64,000 bases of DNA from Sinohyriopsis cumingii (lineage: Eukaryota > Mollusca > Bivalvia > Unionida > Unionidae). The stretch is from assembly GCA_028554795.2 (NCBI GenBank), contig CM068839.1:86511540-86575539 (forward strand), in the 5' to 3' direction. The notes beneath the pieces are model-generated. The model did no database searches, was not told the DNA's origin, and was given only the letters and a program-made list of their open reading frames with translations. Position numbers and translations under genes: made by a program. Below are positions 9,379 through 19,059 of this stretch, in pieces (within the stretch, counting starts at the first letter, position 1; every line of letters starts with the position of its first letter).

Positions 9379-10286
9379 ATGAGCCACCATAACCAATTTT
9401 ACTTGACACTACCCAGCGACAGTACCATGGTCTGAACAGCACGTTGTGCTGATACACGACCAAATTACCTCAAGCCATCCAATTAGATCACGAAGCCGAT
9501 TGGGAAGTGGCTTTGGTAGAAATGATTCACCCGACACAAATCCAAAACATCACTGAAAATCAATGCACTTTCCATGTCGAAATTATGAACGTCAAATTGC
9601 AAGAGGAGATGAATAGAATTGGGTTTTCAGGTCCCACAAAACCAGCAAGCAATTCACCATTCACTATCTACACTGTGAAAATTCCGCTAGGCTATTATTT
9701 TAGCGGTGAACATTTGGTGGACACCATTGCGTACAAGTTCGAGTTAGCCTTTGGCAAAACCCTGAACAAATCCCAAAATATTGTAAAGATTGAGTACCAT
9801 AAAGTGGCTCGTCACCTGCTGATAAAATTTCAGGATCACGAAACGTTGGGCATTACTTTTAATCGTGATTTGTTTGACATTTTAGGTGGAGACACAAAAA
9901 TGACTTCGAATTTCGAGCCAAGGATCAACAACAATATCGAATTTTACAAGCATTTTCGTTTCCCGGTAGAACTGAACCAAGGACTGAATTTGATTTTTGT
10001 GTACTCCGATGTGGTGGAGTACAGCGTGGTGCGACACACGTCCGTACCGTTACTGCGTGTCATTCCTTTCAAAGTAGATTCTACCACACCCAATGACCAT
10101 GAAGGTGGAAACACTTATCACGTTCACCGCGAATTTGTACATCCTCACTATCTGTCCGTCAGCTAGTCTTATTTTGGCACTGTCAAGATTGCTATAAAAG
10201 GAGATATGGGACAAAATATTCCATTCACCAGAGGGAAAGTCACGGTGAAACTCCATTTTCGAAAACGGTTCTCTAGCGACTCGTAA
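9379..10286 (+). pseudogene. Penton-like minor capsid protein remnant
   Basis: Remnant of the single jelly-roll minor capsid (penton) protein. The first residues after the ATG, NQFYLTLPSDSTM, are the hallmark N-terminus of this Polinton protein. WEVALVEMIHPTQIQNI follows, then a long open stretch with FTIYTVKIPLGYYFSGEHLV and a His/Tyr-rich C-terminal half. The end (near 10,200-10,284) shows PFTRGKVTVKLHFRKR, matching the conserved C-terminal strand. It precedes the pX-like gene by three bases. A broken fossil with one long open part. Confidence 0.85.
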
Positions 10287-10289
10287 GTC

Positions 10290-10715
10290 ATGTATCCAGT
10301 TTACCAAGGCGTTGCTAGACAGCGAGGACACGGTTTAGGAGATATGTTAAAATCAGCCTTTCCTTCGGTGGCCCCCGTGTTGAAACCGATGGTGACACGA
10401 GGATTGCACGCATTGAAAGATGCGGCATTGACACACGGTAAAGAATTTCTCCAAAATGTCATCATCGACAAACAAAACCCCAAAGAAGCATTCTTGAGAG
10501 CAGGAAAAAATGTCTTGCTACAAACGGGTAAGGACATTGTGGGTCGACGAGAAACTTCCATAAATGCCCTGGGCGCTGTCGAGTCAGGCATTCCTGCTTC
10601 CCTGACGCCACAGCAAGGACAAGGCAGAAAGAGACGACGAAGAAAACACCCCTTCAGAAGCCTTCACACTCCTAAAGCTAGAAAGACTAAAAAAGAAGAA
10701 CTCTCCGAGACTTAG
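10290..10715 (+). CDS. pX-like basic core/virion protein
   Basis: ATG at 10,290 gives 141 residues. The N-terminus has GHGLGDMLKSAFPSVAPVLK, the Gly-rich amphipathic helix seen in Polinton and adenovirus minor core or protein VI/X-type proteins. A helical middle (AKDAALTHGKEFLQNVI-like) follows, then a strongly basic tail (GRKRRRRKHPFR) suited to DNA binding or nuclear import. It lies between penton and major capsid genes, the usual place. The exact adenovirus counterpart (pVI or pX) cannot be told from sequence alone. Confidence 0.7.
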   Translation: MYPVYQGVARQRGHGLGDMLKSAFPSVAPVLKPMVTRGLHALKDAALTHGKEFLQNVIIDKQNPKEAFLRAGKNVLLQTGKDIVGRRETSINALGAVESGIPASLTPQQGQGRKRRRRKHPFRSLHTPKARKTKKEELSET

Positions 10716-10754
10716 ACGCTTTTGATTATTAAAAAAGTTACAGAAACAAAATTG

Positions 10755-11940
10755 ATGCACCGAGAGTCTTGTGCCTGTTCCAAGTCGGAACTGGATCTGT
10801 TTGCCATGCCACCCACCATGATGACGATGCACGAATCCCAATGGGGTCGAATTTTATCCCGTTTTCTCTGTCAAGGACTCAGGATCAGCCGCCATCGAAT
10901 TTGAAAGACAGCCCGAAGATTACATCGATCTGAATAGCAGTTACTTGTACTTGAAAGCGAAAATTATAGATACGGATGATACCGAACTAGAAGACGATGA
11001 CAAAGTAGCTCCCGTCAGCAAATTCATGCATTCCTTGTTCAGCTCAGTGGATTTGTACTTGAATAACAAACTGATCAGCAGTAGCATGGACACTTACCCT
11101 TACCGAGCGTACCTGGAAAATCTCTTGACATATGGAAAAGAAGCCAAGAACACCCATCTGTATGCTTGCGTAGTATGGAAAACTGACACACACAGCAAGA
11201 TTAAAGCTCTAGATGACAACAATGTGGGGTTTAAAGACCGTACAGAAAATATTGATAGAAGCCGTATTCTAGAACTGATGGATCGTTTGCATTTGGACAT
11301 GTTGTTGCAAGAAAAGTATTTGCTGAACGCAGTGAATGTTCGTTTGAGACTGAATAGAAGCAGTACCGCATTCCATTTGATGTTTGAAGCTGCTGTTAAC
11401 AATTACAAAACCATCATCCAAGAAGCCAGACTCTACGTACGACGCGTGGAAGTGAAAACCTTCACCTTTCCCGCTGGACAGCGATCTATGATCGAAGATC
11501 ATCTGTTCCAAAGTCATTTACCCAAACGTTTAATCCTTGGCATCGTCAAGAATTCAGCCTTCAACGGAGCGTACGATGCAAATCCTTTTGAGTTTCAACA
11601 CTTTGACGCGACTAAGATTGAAGTCAGTCGCGATGGCAAGACCTTGTGTACCAGACCCTTCGAACCTGACTTTGACAAGAACAATTACTTGAGGTCGTAC
11701 TTGTCCCTGTATGAAGACACCCGACAGCTAGGGACCAACACCAGTCACAGCATTTCGTACAAGGATTATGCAGGAGGTTACGTATTGTGGGCTTTTGATT
11801 TCACTCCAGACCAAGGCAGCGACGAGGGAAATTTCCACTCTATAACATCTGGTCAGATTCGAGTGGAACTTCAATTTAAAAAAGCACTCGGAGAGACAGT
11901 GAACGTCATCCTGTATGCAGAATTTTCGATAATACCATAG
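10755..11940 (+). pseudogene. Double jelly-roll major capsid protein remnant
   Basis: Remnant of the Polinton hexon-like major capsid protein. The best ATG is at 10,755. A long open stretch from 10,945 encodes SSYLYLKAKI-type strand residues, FMHSLFSSVDLYLNNKLIS, TYPYRAYLENLLTYGKEAK, and near the end GGYVLWAFDFTPDQG and a terminal VNVILYAEFSII. The YPYRAYLE and the FDFTPD blocks are strongly conserved in Polinton capsids. Length is somewhat short of 400 residues to the first ATG, a little under the family norm. Broken, with most of the fold in one open stretch. Confidence 0.88.
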
Positions 11941-11983
11941 AAATCAACAGTTTGAGAGAAGTCATTCTAGACTATTAGAAGTA

Positions 11984-12487
11984 ATGGAAGACTGTTATCC
12001 CTCTTTACATAGTGGAGAATCTTTGGACATGGAATGTGTGGAGTCTGTGGAAGGAAAACCCCAAGACAAAGACGAAAAGGACATCGTGATAACGTCCAGA
12101 TGGCCAGAACAAGAACAGCATTTAGTCTCCTGTTTTGCCAAACATTTGGCAGAAAATATTATGGAATTGATCAAGAAAGATTGCTATGGATGTCAAAACG
12201 ATCATCCCAGCCAAATTCAACACGATAAATGTCTCATGCTGTGTCAAGAAGAAAAATTGGACGAGTATCTGGACAAAGCTTGGGGTCTCATCTCGGAAGA
12301 AGCCGTGTTTCATCAGTGGTATAAAGGCTTGCGTGAACATTCTTGGCCTCCAATAGCGCCTCTGGAGATCCGTCGCATAGAAACTCTCTTAGACCAGGGT
12401 ACGAAGTCAGAGCTAATAACCGTTTACTTGTCAGACATTTTCCAAGAGAAAGTCAGGATCGAATTGATCACTTATTATTGCCTGTGA
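11984..12487 (+). CDS. CYGC/HPSQ zinc-motif protein
   Basis: ATG at 11,984 gives 167 residues. An acidic lead is followed by helical EQHLVSCFAKHLAENIM and the motif CYGCQNDHPSQIQHDKCLM, which offers C-x2-C, H, H and C ligands for one zinc. The C-terminal half is helical. I recall the C-x-G-C-x3-HPSQ-x2-H pattern as recurrent in animal Polintons, beside the capsid or protease genes, without an assigned function. It lies 43 bases after the capsid gene and 20 before the protease. It appears open throughout. Confidence 0.65.
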   Translation: MEDCYPSLHSGESLDMECVESVEGKPQDKDEKDIVITSRWPEQEQHLVSCFAKHLAENIMELIKKDCYGCQNDHPSQIQHDKCLMLCQEEKLDEYLDKAWGLISEEAVFHQWYKGLREHSWPPIAPLEIRRIETLLDQGTKSELITVYLSDIFQEKVRIELITYYCL

Positions 12488-12506
12488 AGAAAAAACAATA
12501 CCAAAA

Positions 12507-13064
12507 ATGGTTACCTGGGAACCTTATTACCTTTTGAACCACAGTTCGTATACTGCTTCTTGGAATCCTGTCGTATGTGCAGATGATGAACTACCTCATC
12601 GCAAACCTCAAGACCATGAAGCTTATGTGATCAACACGGATGACAGTCATCTCCCAGGAACCCACTGGATAGCCGTCTACTTTCCTCAAAATGGATGTGT
12701 GGAGTATTTTGATTCGTATGGATTGCCCCCTTTGAAAGATGATATCATTGACTTTATGAGAAGAAATGCTCAGAGAATACGATTCAATAATGTGAAATTA
12801 AAAGGCACAGATTCATTGGTGTGTGGACAATATTCAGTGCACGTTCTATATCAACGCAGTCTGGGATATTCTTTAGAACATTTAGTGACTTATTTTGATT
12901 GTCGTTCTTCTAGAAACGATGAGAATGTAGATCAATGGTGTTGTGACCATTATGGTGATCTTTTGTCGTTAGCTAGGAAATGTAGTGTACATCAATGGCC
13001 TAATGACCTCCAACAGTGGAAATCACAATTTAATTCACAACGTTGTCAACCTTGTCCAAAATAG
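12507..13064 (+). CDS. Adenain-type cysteine protease
   Basis: ATG at 12,507 gives 185 residues. It belongs to the C5/C48-like virion-maturation proteases. The catalytic His is in LPGTHWIAVYF, the acidic residue in VEYFDSYGLPP and the Cys in LVCGQYSVHVLY, in the expected order and spacing. The N-terminus is shorter than usual: the family's ERVLRRDPF-like lead before the Pro-rich loop is not seen, so the true start may differ. The C-terminus is Cys/Trp-rich. It closes the core gene block. Confidence 0.85.
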   Translation: MVTWEPYYLLNHSSYTASWNPVVCADDELPHRKPQDHEAYVINTDDSHLPGTHWIAVYFPQNGCVEYFDSYGLPPLKDDIIDFMRRNAQRIRFNNVKLKGTDSLVCGQYSVHVLYQRSLGYSLEHLVTYFDCRSSRNDENVDQWCCDHYGDLLSLARKCSVHQWPNDLQQWKSQFNSQRCQPCPK

Positions 13065-13281
13065 TTAATTATTGGGAAAAATTTGTTGCTTGTTAAAAAT
13101 TATTTATTGCTAATTGTTAGTTTTTAGTTGTTAGTTGTGAGTTATTAAAATTAAAATGTTGTGTTTTGAAGAAAAAATGCGTTTGTAGTTTGTTTGCCAT
13201 AGGTATCATGAACCATGCTCTTTAACTTCTCTCTATCCCTCACATCAAACTAATTTAGCGTTCCGACCCGAAACCGTGTAG
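13065..13281. other. Spacer between protease and first histone-type unit
   Basis: About 215 bases of AT-rich DNA hold the 3' flank of the protease (TTATTTATTGC, AATTAAAAT variants but no perfect AATAAA) and the approach to the next promoter box. No coding frame is seen. Confidence 0.5.
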
Positions 13282-13309
13282 GGATGTTTTCGTTCGCGTC
13301 CGCGCTTTA
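13282..13309 (+). promoter_or_regulatory. Upstream box of unit 1
   Basis: The motif GGATGTTTTCGTTCGCGTCC followed by GCGCTTTA is shared with boxes at 14,035 and 15,091. A CATAAAA TATA-like element follows at once and the first ATG lies 61 bases after the box. Confidence 0.65.
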
Positions 13310-13369
13310 ACCATAAAAGCGGGGCAGTCTCCAGTTGACCATCTATTGTTGACTCATCCTCCTACGAAG

Positions 13370-13735
13370 ATGTGCTCAAGACTAGCCAAGTTGAACGAAG
13401 CCTACGTGAATTTGCATCGGGTCATGACAAGTCTGATACCGAAACCTGAAGAGATAGACAATGTTAGAATGTTGAAAGTCACTGAAGACCTGATAGAAGA
13501 GCTCTTCAGAGAGGAAATCAAGAAGGAGAAAGAAGAATGAACGGAGAAGTACAGACTTCAGAATCAGCAAAGAGAGCAGCAGCAGCAAGAGCAACAAGAA
13601 CCAGATAGAGGTTTTGTCGACTGCCGTGTCGACACCAAAGAGTTCTCCTTCTCTTTTCGAAGAAGCAGACCCTATCCTGTGGGAAAGCCTGTCGCCAGAC
13701 GAACCCGCAATCTTAGATCATAAAAGATTGCCATA
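13370..13735 (+). pseudogene. Unit 1: small charged helical gene with histone-type 3' end
   Basis: The ATG at 13,370 opens MCSRLAKLNEAYVNLHRVM, a helical segment, then ENVTEDLIEELFREE-like acidic/basic helix. A Gln-run region and an acidic peptide (SPSLFEEADPILWESLSPDE) appear further on in other frames. It is not a histone: no histone-fold or tail motif is visible. The unit length from ATG to stem-loop (392 bases) is close to that of a core histone gene. It has the same N-terminal arrangement as unit 2. As a probable Polinton accessory gene it is treated as a broken fossil. Confidence 0.5.
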
Positions 13736-13761
13736 GCTTCTCGTTCACACAAAAAAGACCA

Positions 13762-13777
13762 AGCCCTTTTCAGGGCT
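13762..13777 (+). terminator. Histone-type mRNA 3' stem-loop, unit 1
   Basis: AGCCCT-TTTC-AGGGCT forms a 6-base-pair stem with the canonical four-base loop. It is preceded by an A/C-rich flank and followed by ACCCA. A purine-rich GAAAAGAAAT at 13,791 fits a histone downstream element for U7 snRNA. Stem size, loop, flank and downstream element all match the replication-dependent histone signal bound by SLBP. Confidence 0.8.
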
Positions 13778-14034
13778 ACCCAATACTCTAGAAAAGAAAT
13801 GATCATTGAATTGCCATTGGTATGTTAGTCAGTTAGAAAAAAAATAGAAGTGCGTCTATAAGCACATGATTTGTTTATCTTTGTTAGAAAGTGCGACTCT
13901 AAGTCCTTCGTTTCCATCGCTTATCAAAAAATGTTCAATGAGTGATTGTCAGTAAAAAAAAAGTTAGTGAGTGGTTTTTTTTAGGTCCGCGCGTTTTTGA
14001 TGATACTATGGATAATGTAAGATTTGGGTGTAAG

Positions 14035-14061
14035 ATGATGTTTTCCTTCACGTCCGTGCTT
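14035..14061 (+). promoter_or_regulatory. Upstream box of unit 2
   Basis: ATGTTTTCCTTCACGTCCGT followed by GCTTAA repeats the unit 1 box with few differences. A TTTTATAGG TATA-like element follows; the ATG is at 14,125. Confidence 0.6.
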
Positions 14062-14124
14062 AACGGTTTTATAGGAAACACTCGTCAGTCTGGCTACCCC
14101 TGTTGATTCGTTAATAGCAAAACG

Positions 14125-14690
14125 ATGAGTACCAGAATAGCGAAGTTCAGATGCATCTGGAATACACCAGGCGACTCCTGGATGGGCTGGCTATGGAGGC
14201 TATAGCCGAAGAAGCCAGAATATAAGAGGAGGAGGAAAAAAAGAAGAATGAAGATAAAATGGAAAGAAAAAATTAATCCTGCCTCACTTCATGCTGAGAG
14301 CTGTGTGTGAGGTGAAACCTGAAGCAAGGACGCCACCACAGGTAGCACGATAGCCACAGTCACAACAACAGCGTCAACAACAACCACAGCCAATGATACT
14401 ACCAGTGCCAATATATTCTGTACCCCAAATTGAAAACTGGGAGGAGGAATTGGAGAGACAGCGGGAACCACGGCAAGGACAGCTTCCTCGGTGTGGCATA
14501 TAAGAAGAAGAGAGAAGGAAATCTTCAGAATCCCAGAAACTGAAGATTGGGGTGCTGAGGCTAACCATCAAGTCTCTGCACTCCATTCTGCTACAGTCAG
14601 CTGGGATAATGACTGGAGCAGGAGATGTGTCTGCGGTGCCAGACCTGGGAGATGTCATCATTAGCCAGGTGTATCTGGAGTTCCAGAAAA
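14125..14690 (+). pseudogene. Unit 2: decayed copy with histone-type 3' end
   Basis: The ATG at 14,125 opens MSTRIAKF, comparable to MCSRLAKL of unit 1. A helical, Glu/Lys-rich segment (MEAIAEEARI, then a Glu/Lys run) follows in a neighbouring frame. The centre contains Gln/Val/Thr-rich low complexity on CAACA repeats (14,355-14,395). It is clearly broken and is kept as a related unit by its box and stem-loop rather than by a good frame. Confidence 0.4.
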
Positions 14691-14692
14691 AC

Positions 14693-14708
14693 AGCCCTTT
14701 TCAGGGCT
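14693..14708 (+). terminator. Histone-type mRNA 3' stem-loop, unit 2
   Basis: AGCCCT-TTTC-AGGGCT again, preceded by CCAGAAAAAC and followed by AACCA. A purine stretch GTAGAAACGAGA follows at about 14,722. Same geometry as the other two. Confidence 0.8.
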
Positions 14709-14779
14709 AACCAAAACTGTAGAAACGAGACTATTCAAATTGACAATGGTATGAGTGTGAAGTAGTGTGATTATAAACA

Positions 14780-15070
14780 CTTACTCCTTTAATAATGTGG
14801 TTATTTATCTGTTTGTATGAGCTCACGTACGTTTGTGTGGATAGTAGATTATTGGGTTTTGAAAGCGCTCACGTACGTTTGTGTTGATAGTAGAGTGTGT
14901 GGTATTTTAACCTTCCCTTCTGTGTGGATGGTATGATTGTGTTTTGTTTTATGCTTCTTCGCGAGTGTGGTTAGTATATTTTGGTTATGTTATTTGCTCC
15001 TTCGCGTTTGTGGATAGTTAATAATGTGGTTAGTTTTTTGTCTAATTACCTTTGTGTGAATAGTAGATAA
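14780..15070. repeat. Degenerate GTGT-rich repeats between units 2 and 3
   Basis: GCTCACGTACGTTTGTGT followed by GATAGTAGA occurs at about 14,820 and 14,870. Looser variants (CTTCGCGAGTGTGG, CCTTCGCGTTTGTGG, TTTGTGTGAATAGTAGATAA) follow. The repeats fill the spacer before the unit 3 box and may be regulatory or simply decayed minisatellite. Confidence 0.5.
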
Positions 15071-15090
15071 TATGAGAAGACAAAAGTAGA

Positions 15091-15118
15091 GGATGTTTTC
15101 CTTCACGTCCGTGCTTTA
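15091..15118 (+). promoter_or_regulatory. Upstream box of unit 3
   Basis: GGATGTTTTCCTTCACGTCC followed by GTGCTTTA, then TATAAAA at 15,121 and an ATG at 15,176. This is the clearest of the three box-TATA-ATG arrangements. Confidence 0.65.
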
Positions 15119-15175
15119 CATATAAAACCTCAAAGCGTTCGTCATTCGCGCCATTCTACTGAGTAAGCAAAGAAG

Positions 15176-15672
15176 ATGAGCATACAGCTGTTCAACGCAC
15201 TAAATGACTGATGCTATTGGATAGTGGATGGGAAATATGTGGTGGAGAGGCTTGAGAAGGAATGGAGGTATGAAGTTGCTAAGGATTTTGTGACAAGATA
15301 AGTGATCATTCTCAAAGTAGCCATGGATCTTCTCCAGGGCATGAAAGAAGAGGGAGCAAAAAATTAAGAAGATTCATTGACCCTAAGTACGTGAGAGTAG
15401 GTAGCTTGAAGGAAGCCCTGGATTATGTCACGAGAGTCACGTGCTTCCTAGAAGATATCTTGGAACGGAGTGAGAGGTCATTTGTGAAGTGGGGATTAGA
15501 CCAAATCATAAAAGCAGAGGAACTGATGAGAACAGTGCTGACACAAGAGGTAAAGAAGACAAAAGAAAAGTGGTCAAAGGAAAGGAAAGAAGAAGAGAAT
15601 AGAAAGACAAAAGAAAGATTTGAGAAACTCAACAATAACTGGATAAGGATACAGGAGGAATTCAGAGCATAG
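15176..15672 (+). pseudogene. Unit 3: coiled-coil gene with histone-type 3' end
   Basis: An ATG at 15,176 follows the TATA box. The longest open part (15,391-15,672) encodes a helical protein: SLKEALDYVTRVTCFLEDIL, then KWGLDQIIKAEELMRTVLTQ and a long Lys/Glu-rich coiled coil ending WIRIQEEFRA. It is unrelated to any histone I know. The coiled coil recalls the Glu/Lys-rich end of unit 1. The unit is broken upstream of the coiled coil. The product could be a structural or scaffold protein of the element, but that is a guess. Confidence 0.5.
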
Positions 15673-15778
15673 GCCATCCTGACTGGATGCCAGAGTCAGA
15701 GATAAAGAAGAAGAAGAAAGGAATATTAGGAAAAGTCAGGAGCTGGTGGAACAAATGGAGAAAGTAGAAGAACCCAAA

Positions 15779-15794
15779 GGCCCTTTTCAGGGCC
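15779..15794 (+). terminator. Histone-type mRNA 3' stem-loop, unit 3
   Basis: GGCCCT-TTTC-AGGGCC is a fully canonical animal histone stem-loop, preceded by CCCAAA. A GAAAAGAAATGAC downstream element begins at about 15,808. Of the three it is nearest the metazoan consensus. Confidence 0.85.
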
Positions 15795-15904
15795 CCTCAT
15801 ATGCCTCGAAAAGAAATGACTTTCTTGCCTCCCCCCAAAATATGTTTTTTAAATGTTGTAAAAGTATTTGTCTCTTGTCTGTTATCTATTGTCTGTCTTA
15901 TATA

Positions 15905-16110
15905 AATCTCCCATGTTAAATTCCCATTGTCCCTAGACAATCCCACCATGTTAAATGCCCATTGTCCCTAGACAGTCCCAATCCATTGTCCCTCTATAGT
16001 CCCACCCATGTTAAAATTCCGCATGTTAAATTCTCATTGTCCCCAGGGTAAAAACCACTTATTTTAACGTTAAAGTCCCATTGTCCCTAGACAGTCCCAC
16101 TCCACTACTA
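15905..16110. repeat. Minisatellite of CCCATTGTCCCTAGACA units
   Basis: About six imperfect copies of a 36-base unit containing CATGTTAAATTCCCATTGTC and CCTAGACAATCCCA. They lie just past the last histone-type unit and may mark the edge of the Polinton or an adjacent satellite. Confidence 0.65.
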
Positions 16111-16626
16111 TCGTTGTGGTCTGTTCTTTTTAAATAACGAAGAGAGTTATAAAACACACATGAAATAATACTATAAAATGACTTATTTGCTTGTTTACAT
16201 TTTATTTCTTTTCTCCCATCTTTCACTGAATGTAGCTCCCTCAATATTAATTAGGCAACGTTTATATCGTCACTCCTTCCTTCTTAATATCCCTCTAAAG
16301 ATAATGAAAAGTAGTTATCACTAGCTACTTTACCTTTATAAACCTATGTATATAATATCCTTGCAAGTATGAGAACTATTGTAGTTATCGTATGCGTTTG
16401 CGCTTGTGTATGTTAAGGAACATCTCGCAAAACAAGGGTGTGATTCAAATTAAGAAAAGGACAAATGTTAACAGTATTACAGACTGGTTAGGTAAGAACA
16501 TATAAACAGTTATATACCTTAGATGATGGTAATTCGTTAAGTTCTGTTGGTGGTTAGGATTTTTATTAATCATGACTGTTAAATTAGGTATTGTGCAACA
16601 TGCATTAGTGACAGTGAATATGACTA

Positions 16627-16717
<91 letters not shown>

Positions 16718-18943
16718 TATATATATATATCCATGTACTTTTCTGCAGTGGATTATATTGTGTGTCGAATAGGTCACTTAATGGGGGAGGGGAGAAGGAG
16801 TGTATTAAAGAAAAAAGAGTAACAACATCTACAAAAATACGGTTAGTATTTTGGGATTGATATTAGTTCCTCAGTAAAGGGAAAAGTTCACATCAGCAAA
16901 TTTATGATTGTCGATAAGGGTTAAGCTTAATCAGAAAGCGAAAAAATTACGGAGATTGAGATTTAGACCAGCAGATAATAAAACAATAGATAATAATAAC
17001 AACAACAACAATAATAATAATAATAATAAATAAGTAAATAAATAAATAAATAAAATTTCATGTTTTATACCTAGGATTCATAGACATTTTAGCATTCTTA
17101 CTTAACCCAGTTAGATATATTTTCTGTGTGTTTTTATACGAGTTCGTTTCAGTGCAAGAACGGCAAATGCACACTTCCCAATTGTTAAATAGATCTAAAC
17201 ATCGTCATTCAGGTTTGAATTTATACACTAAGATCTATTTCTTATAAAGAAGTTGAAACGTTCGGCGATCATGATATTACACACGATAATTATTAAAGCC
17301 ACTGTAATCTCTAATAGTAACTGGATATTTTTTAATAACAATTCTTCTCTGACAAATACGATTGACAATGGATCATTGCATGAGAAATCAACAGCGAAAG
17401 GCTTTCAATTCCAAACTACATATTTGAAATGAATGTACCGGATTTTATAGAAACACGCAGAGAAGAATTGAGAAATAAATAAATAAATTTCTGATACTTA
17501 AAAATGAAGGATATTATTTAATTAATATATAAATGAATCAATGTGGTAATCTGATATTCAGATGGATTCATCTTTGTTTGCATAAGTGGAAAGAAACAAA
17601 TGTGTTCACGTTTCAATGTCACTATGCAAAGTTTAAATAAAAGCAAAATTCCGTTAAGAAAGCAGCATTCATCTCGACACTTTGATGAACGGCAATAAAG
17701 GTCAAACGCTATCGGAATGTTAAAGAATCACAGATATTGAAATTTAAAGAAGTCGATCATACATCAATTTAATTCTAGTATTTTGTTTTATTTTATTTAG
17801 GACTAGCATGAGCGATACCATTTTTATTAACTGCAGCCATCATTCATTATTTCCCTTTTCAGAGATAACGATCCTACATAGGAAATTGAAAATATGTTAG
17901 AGAGAGAGAGAGAGTATTGTAAATAATTAGCATAGATGAACATAAGAAAAGTCAATTAGAAGCGCAGCTTCCCTTGGATGATTCTCATACGAAGACACGG
18001 TATTTAATGTAAAGTAAGGCTTACTTCTGCGAAACACAATACTTAATTAATAAACACATACTCGTTATGTACAATATGTAATATTTCATATGTTATGTCA
18101 TAAATAGAATACACCAGGATACGACTATCATATTTTCAATGATCACGCTTCCAAATTTTGCCAGTTTGAAACTAGATCTTATTATTAGGAAAATAATCCA
18201 TGTTTTACGGATGCAGAGGGCACTGATGTAGACATTATAACATTTCTTAGTGTTTCGAACTAGTCTAATTCGTCTAAGTCGACACCGTTGGAAATTCCCT
18301 GCTCAGGAGATGTTGGAAAATTTCGTCATCACATATATAATGAAGGAACATACCAAGACGAATTTTAAAATTATGCATATGTCCCAAATATTTATATTTT
18401 GACGCTCAGTGCATTCACTGCTATTAAATGCATGAATTATTACGTCTTTGTACGAATAGATGCAGTGCTTACACTGATGCAAGGAATTATAACAGTGATC
18501 AGAACGTTTACAAGGTGTGTAATTAACTGTAATTGTATTGATGTCTTGGGACTTTTCCATAAAATTGAGGGTTGTAGATAAGTACGAACATTTGTTAAAT
18601 CTTTTGTAGGCAGTATGTCAGAAGTTTGAAAAGGGCTCGTATTTATACTTTATGATTTGTTTCCATTGTAATTTCCCGCGAAATATTTTGTCTCTAATAC
18701 AATTTTCACTAATTTCATAACTAATAACTCAAATCTTTTTATGTCTCCCAATGTAATCAAATCCATCTAAGATATCTCCTTTAGGAAATTAATATCAACA
18801 TGGAGAAATGGTACAGACACAAGAATGAGAAAAATTAACTTAGAATTACATATATAAATCATAAACTAGGGCATATATAATTAGGAATACAAGTTTCATT
18901 TTTTCTTTGTTTGATTGTTTATAATCCCTCTTTCCATAATAGC
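16111..18943. other. Intergenic DNA with microsatellites
   Basis: AT-rich sequence without a supportable gene. It holds a pure (TA)n tract at 16,628-16,731, mixed AAT/AAC/AAAT repeats at about 16,990-17,056 and a short GA run near 17,900. Open frames here are short and mostly low complexity. Confidence 0.6.
16628..16731. repeat. (TA)n microsatellite
   Basis: About 50 TA units with a single GATA interruption near the right end. Confidence 0.95.
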
Positions 18944-19059
18944 ATCACCCGAAGGTAACGGTTCCCGCTATTTACCTGCCCTAAGTCTCCCATCACAGGG
19001 AGGAAAGCGATATGGTCGTCCCCTACCGGGTATGAGGTATTACGGAGAACATTTCAATA
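18944..19059 (+). other. Candidate coding exon with dibasic site
   Basis: A pyrimidine-rich tract ending CATAATAG precedes an open stretch, and GTAAGG follows at 19,060, so both splice signals are well formed. The open frame reads SPEGNGSRYLPALSLPSQ, then GGKRYGRPLPGMRYYGE. The GGKR is an amidation and dibasic cleavage pattern, as in neuropeptide precursors. Codon composition is more balanced than the AT-rich surroundings. No partner exon is found nearby. It could equally be an isolated chance frame or part of an unknown repeat. Confidence 0.3.

Larger units (their letters stand above)
1..15860 (+). mobile_element. Polinton/Maverick fossil A (left end outside window)
   Basis: A co-directional array of Polinton hallmark genes fills this stretch: PolB, packaging ATPase, chromodomain integrase, membrane protein, penton-like protein, pX-like protein, double jelly-roll capsid and adenain-type protease. 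It is visibly richer in G+C than the AT-rich DNA to its right. The first bases already lie inside the Cys-rich N-terminal part of PolB, so the left inverted repeat is outside the window. The right end is not fixed: the core ends with the protease at 13,064. I extend the call to about 15,860 because three same-strand small gene units follow without a break in composition. No terminal inverted repeat can be tested. Several genes still read openly while others are interrupted; overall it is decayed, with on the order of a dozen or more breaks. Confidence 0.88.

Noticed and set aside
13370-15672. Histone genes in the three units with histone-type 3' ends
   Set aside because: None of the frames shows histone-fold or tail motifs; the proteins are charged coiled coils.
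16445-16777. Proteins read through the (TA)n tracts
   Set aside because: Ile-Tyr repeats come from microsatellite translation and are not genes.
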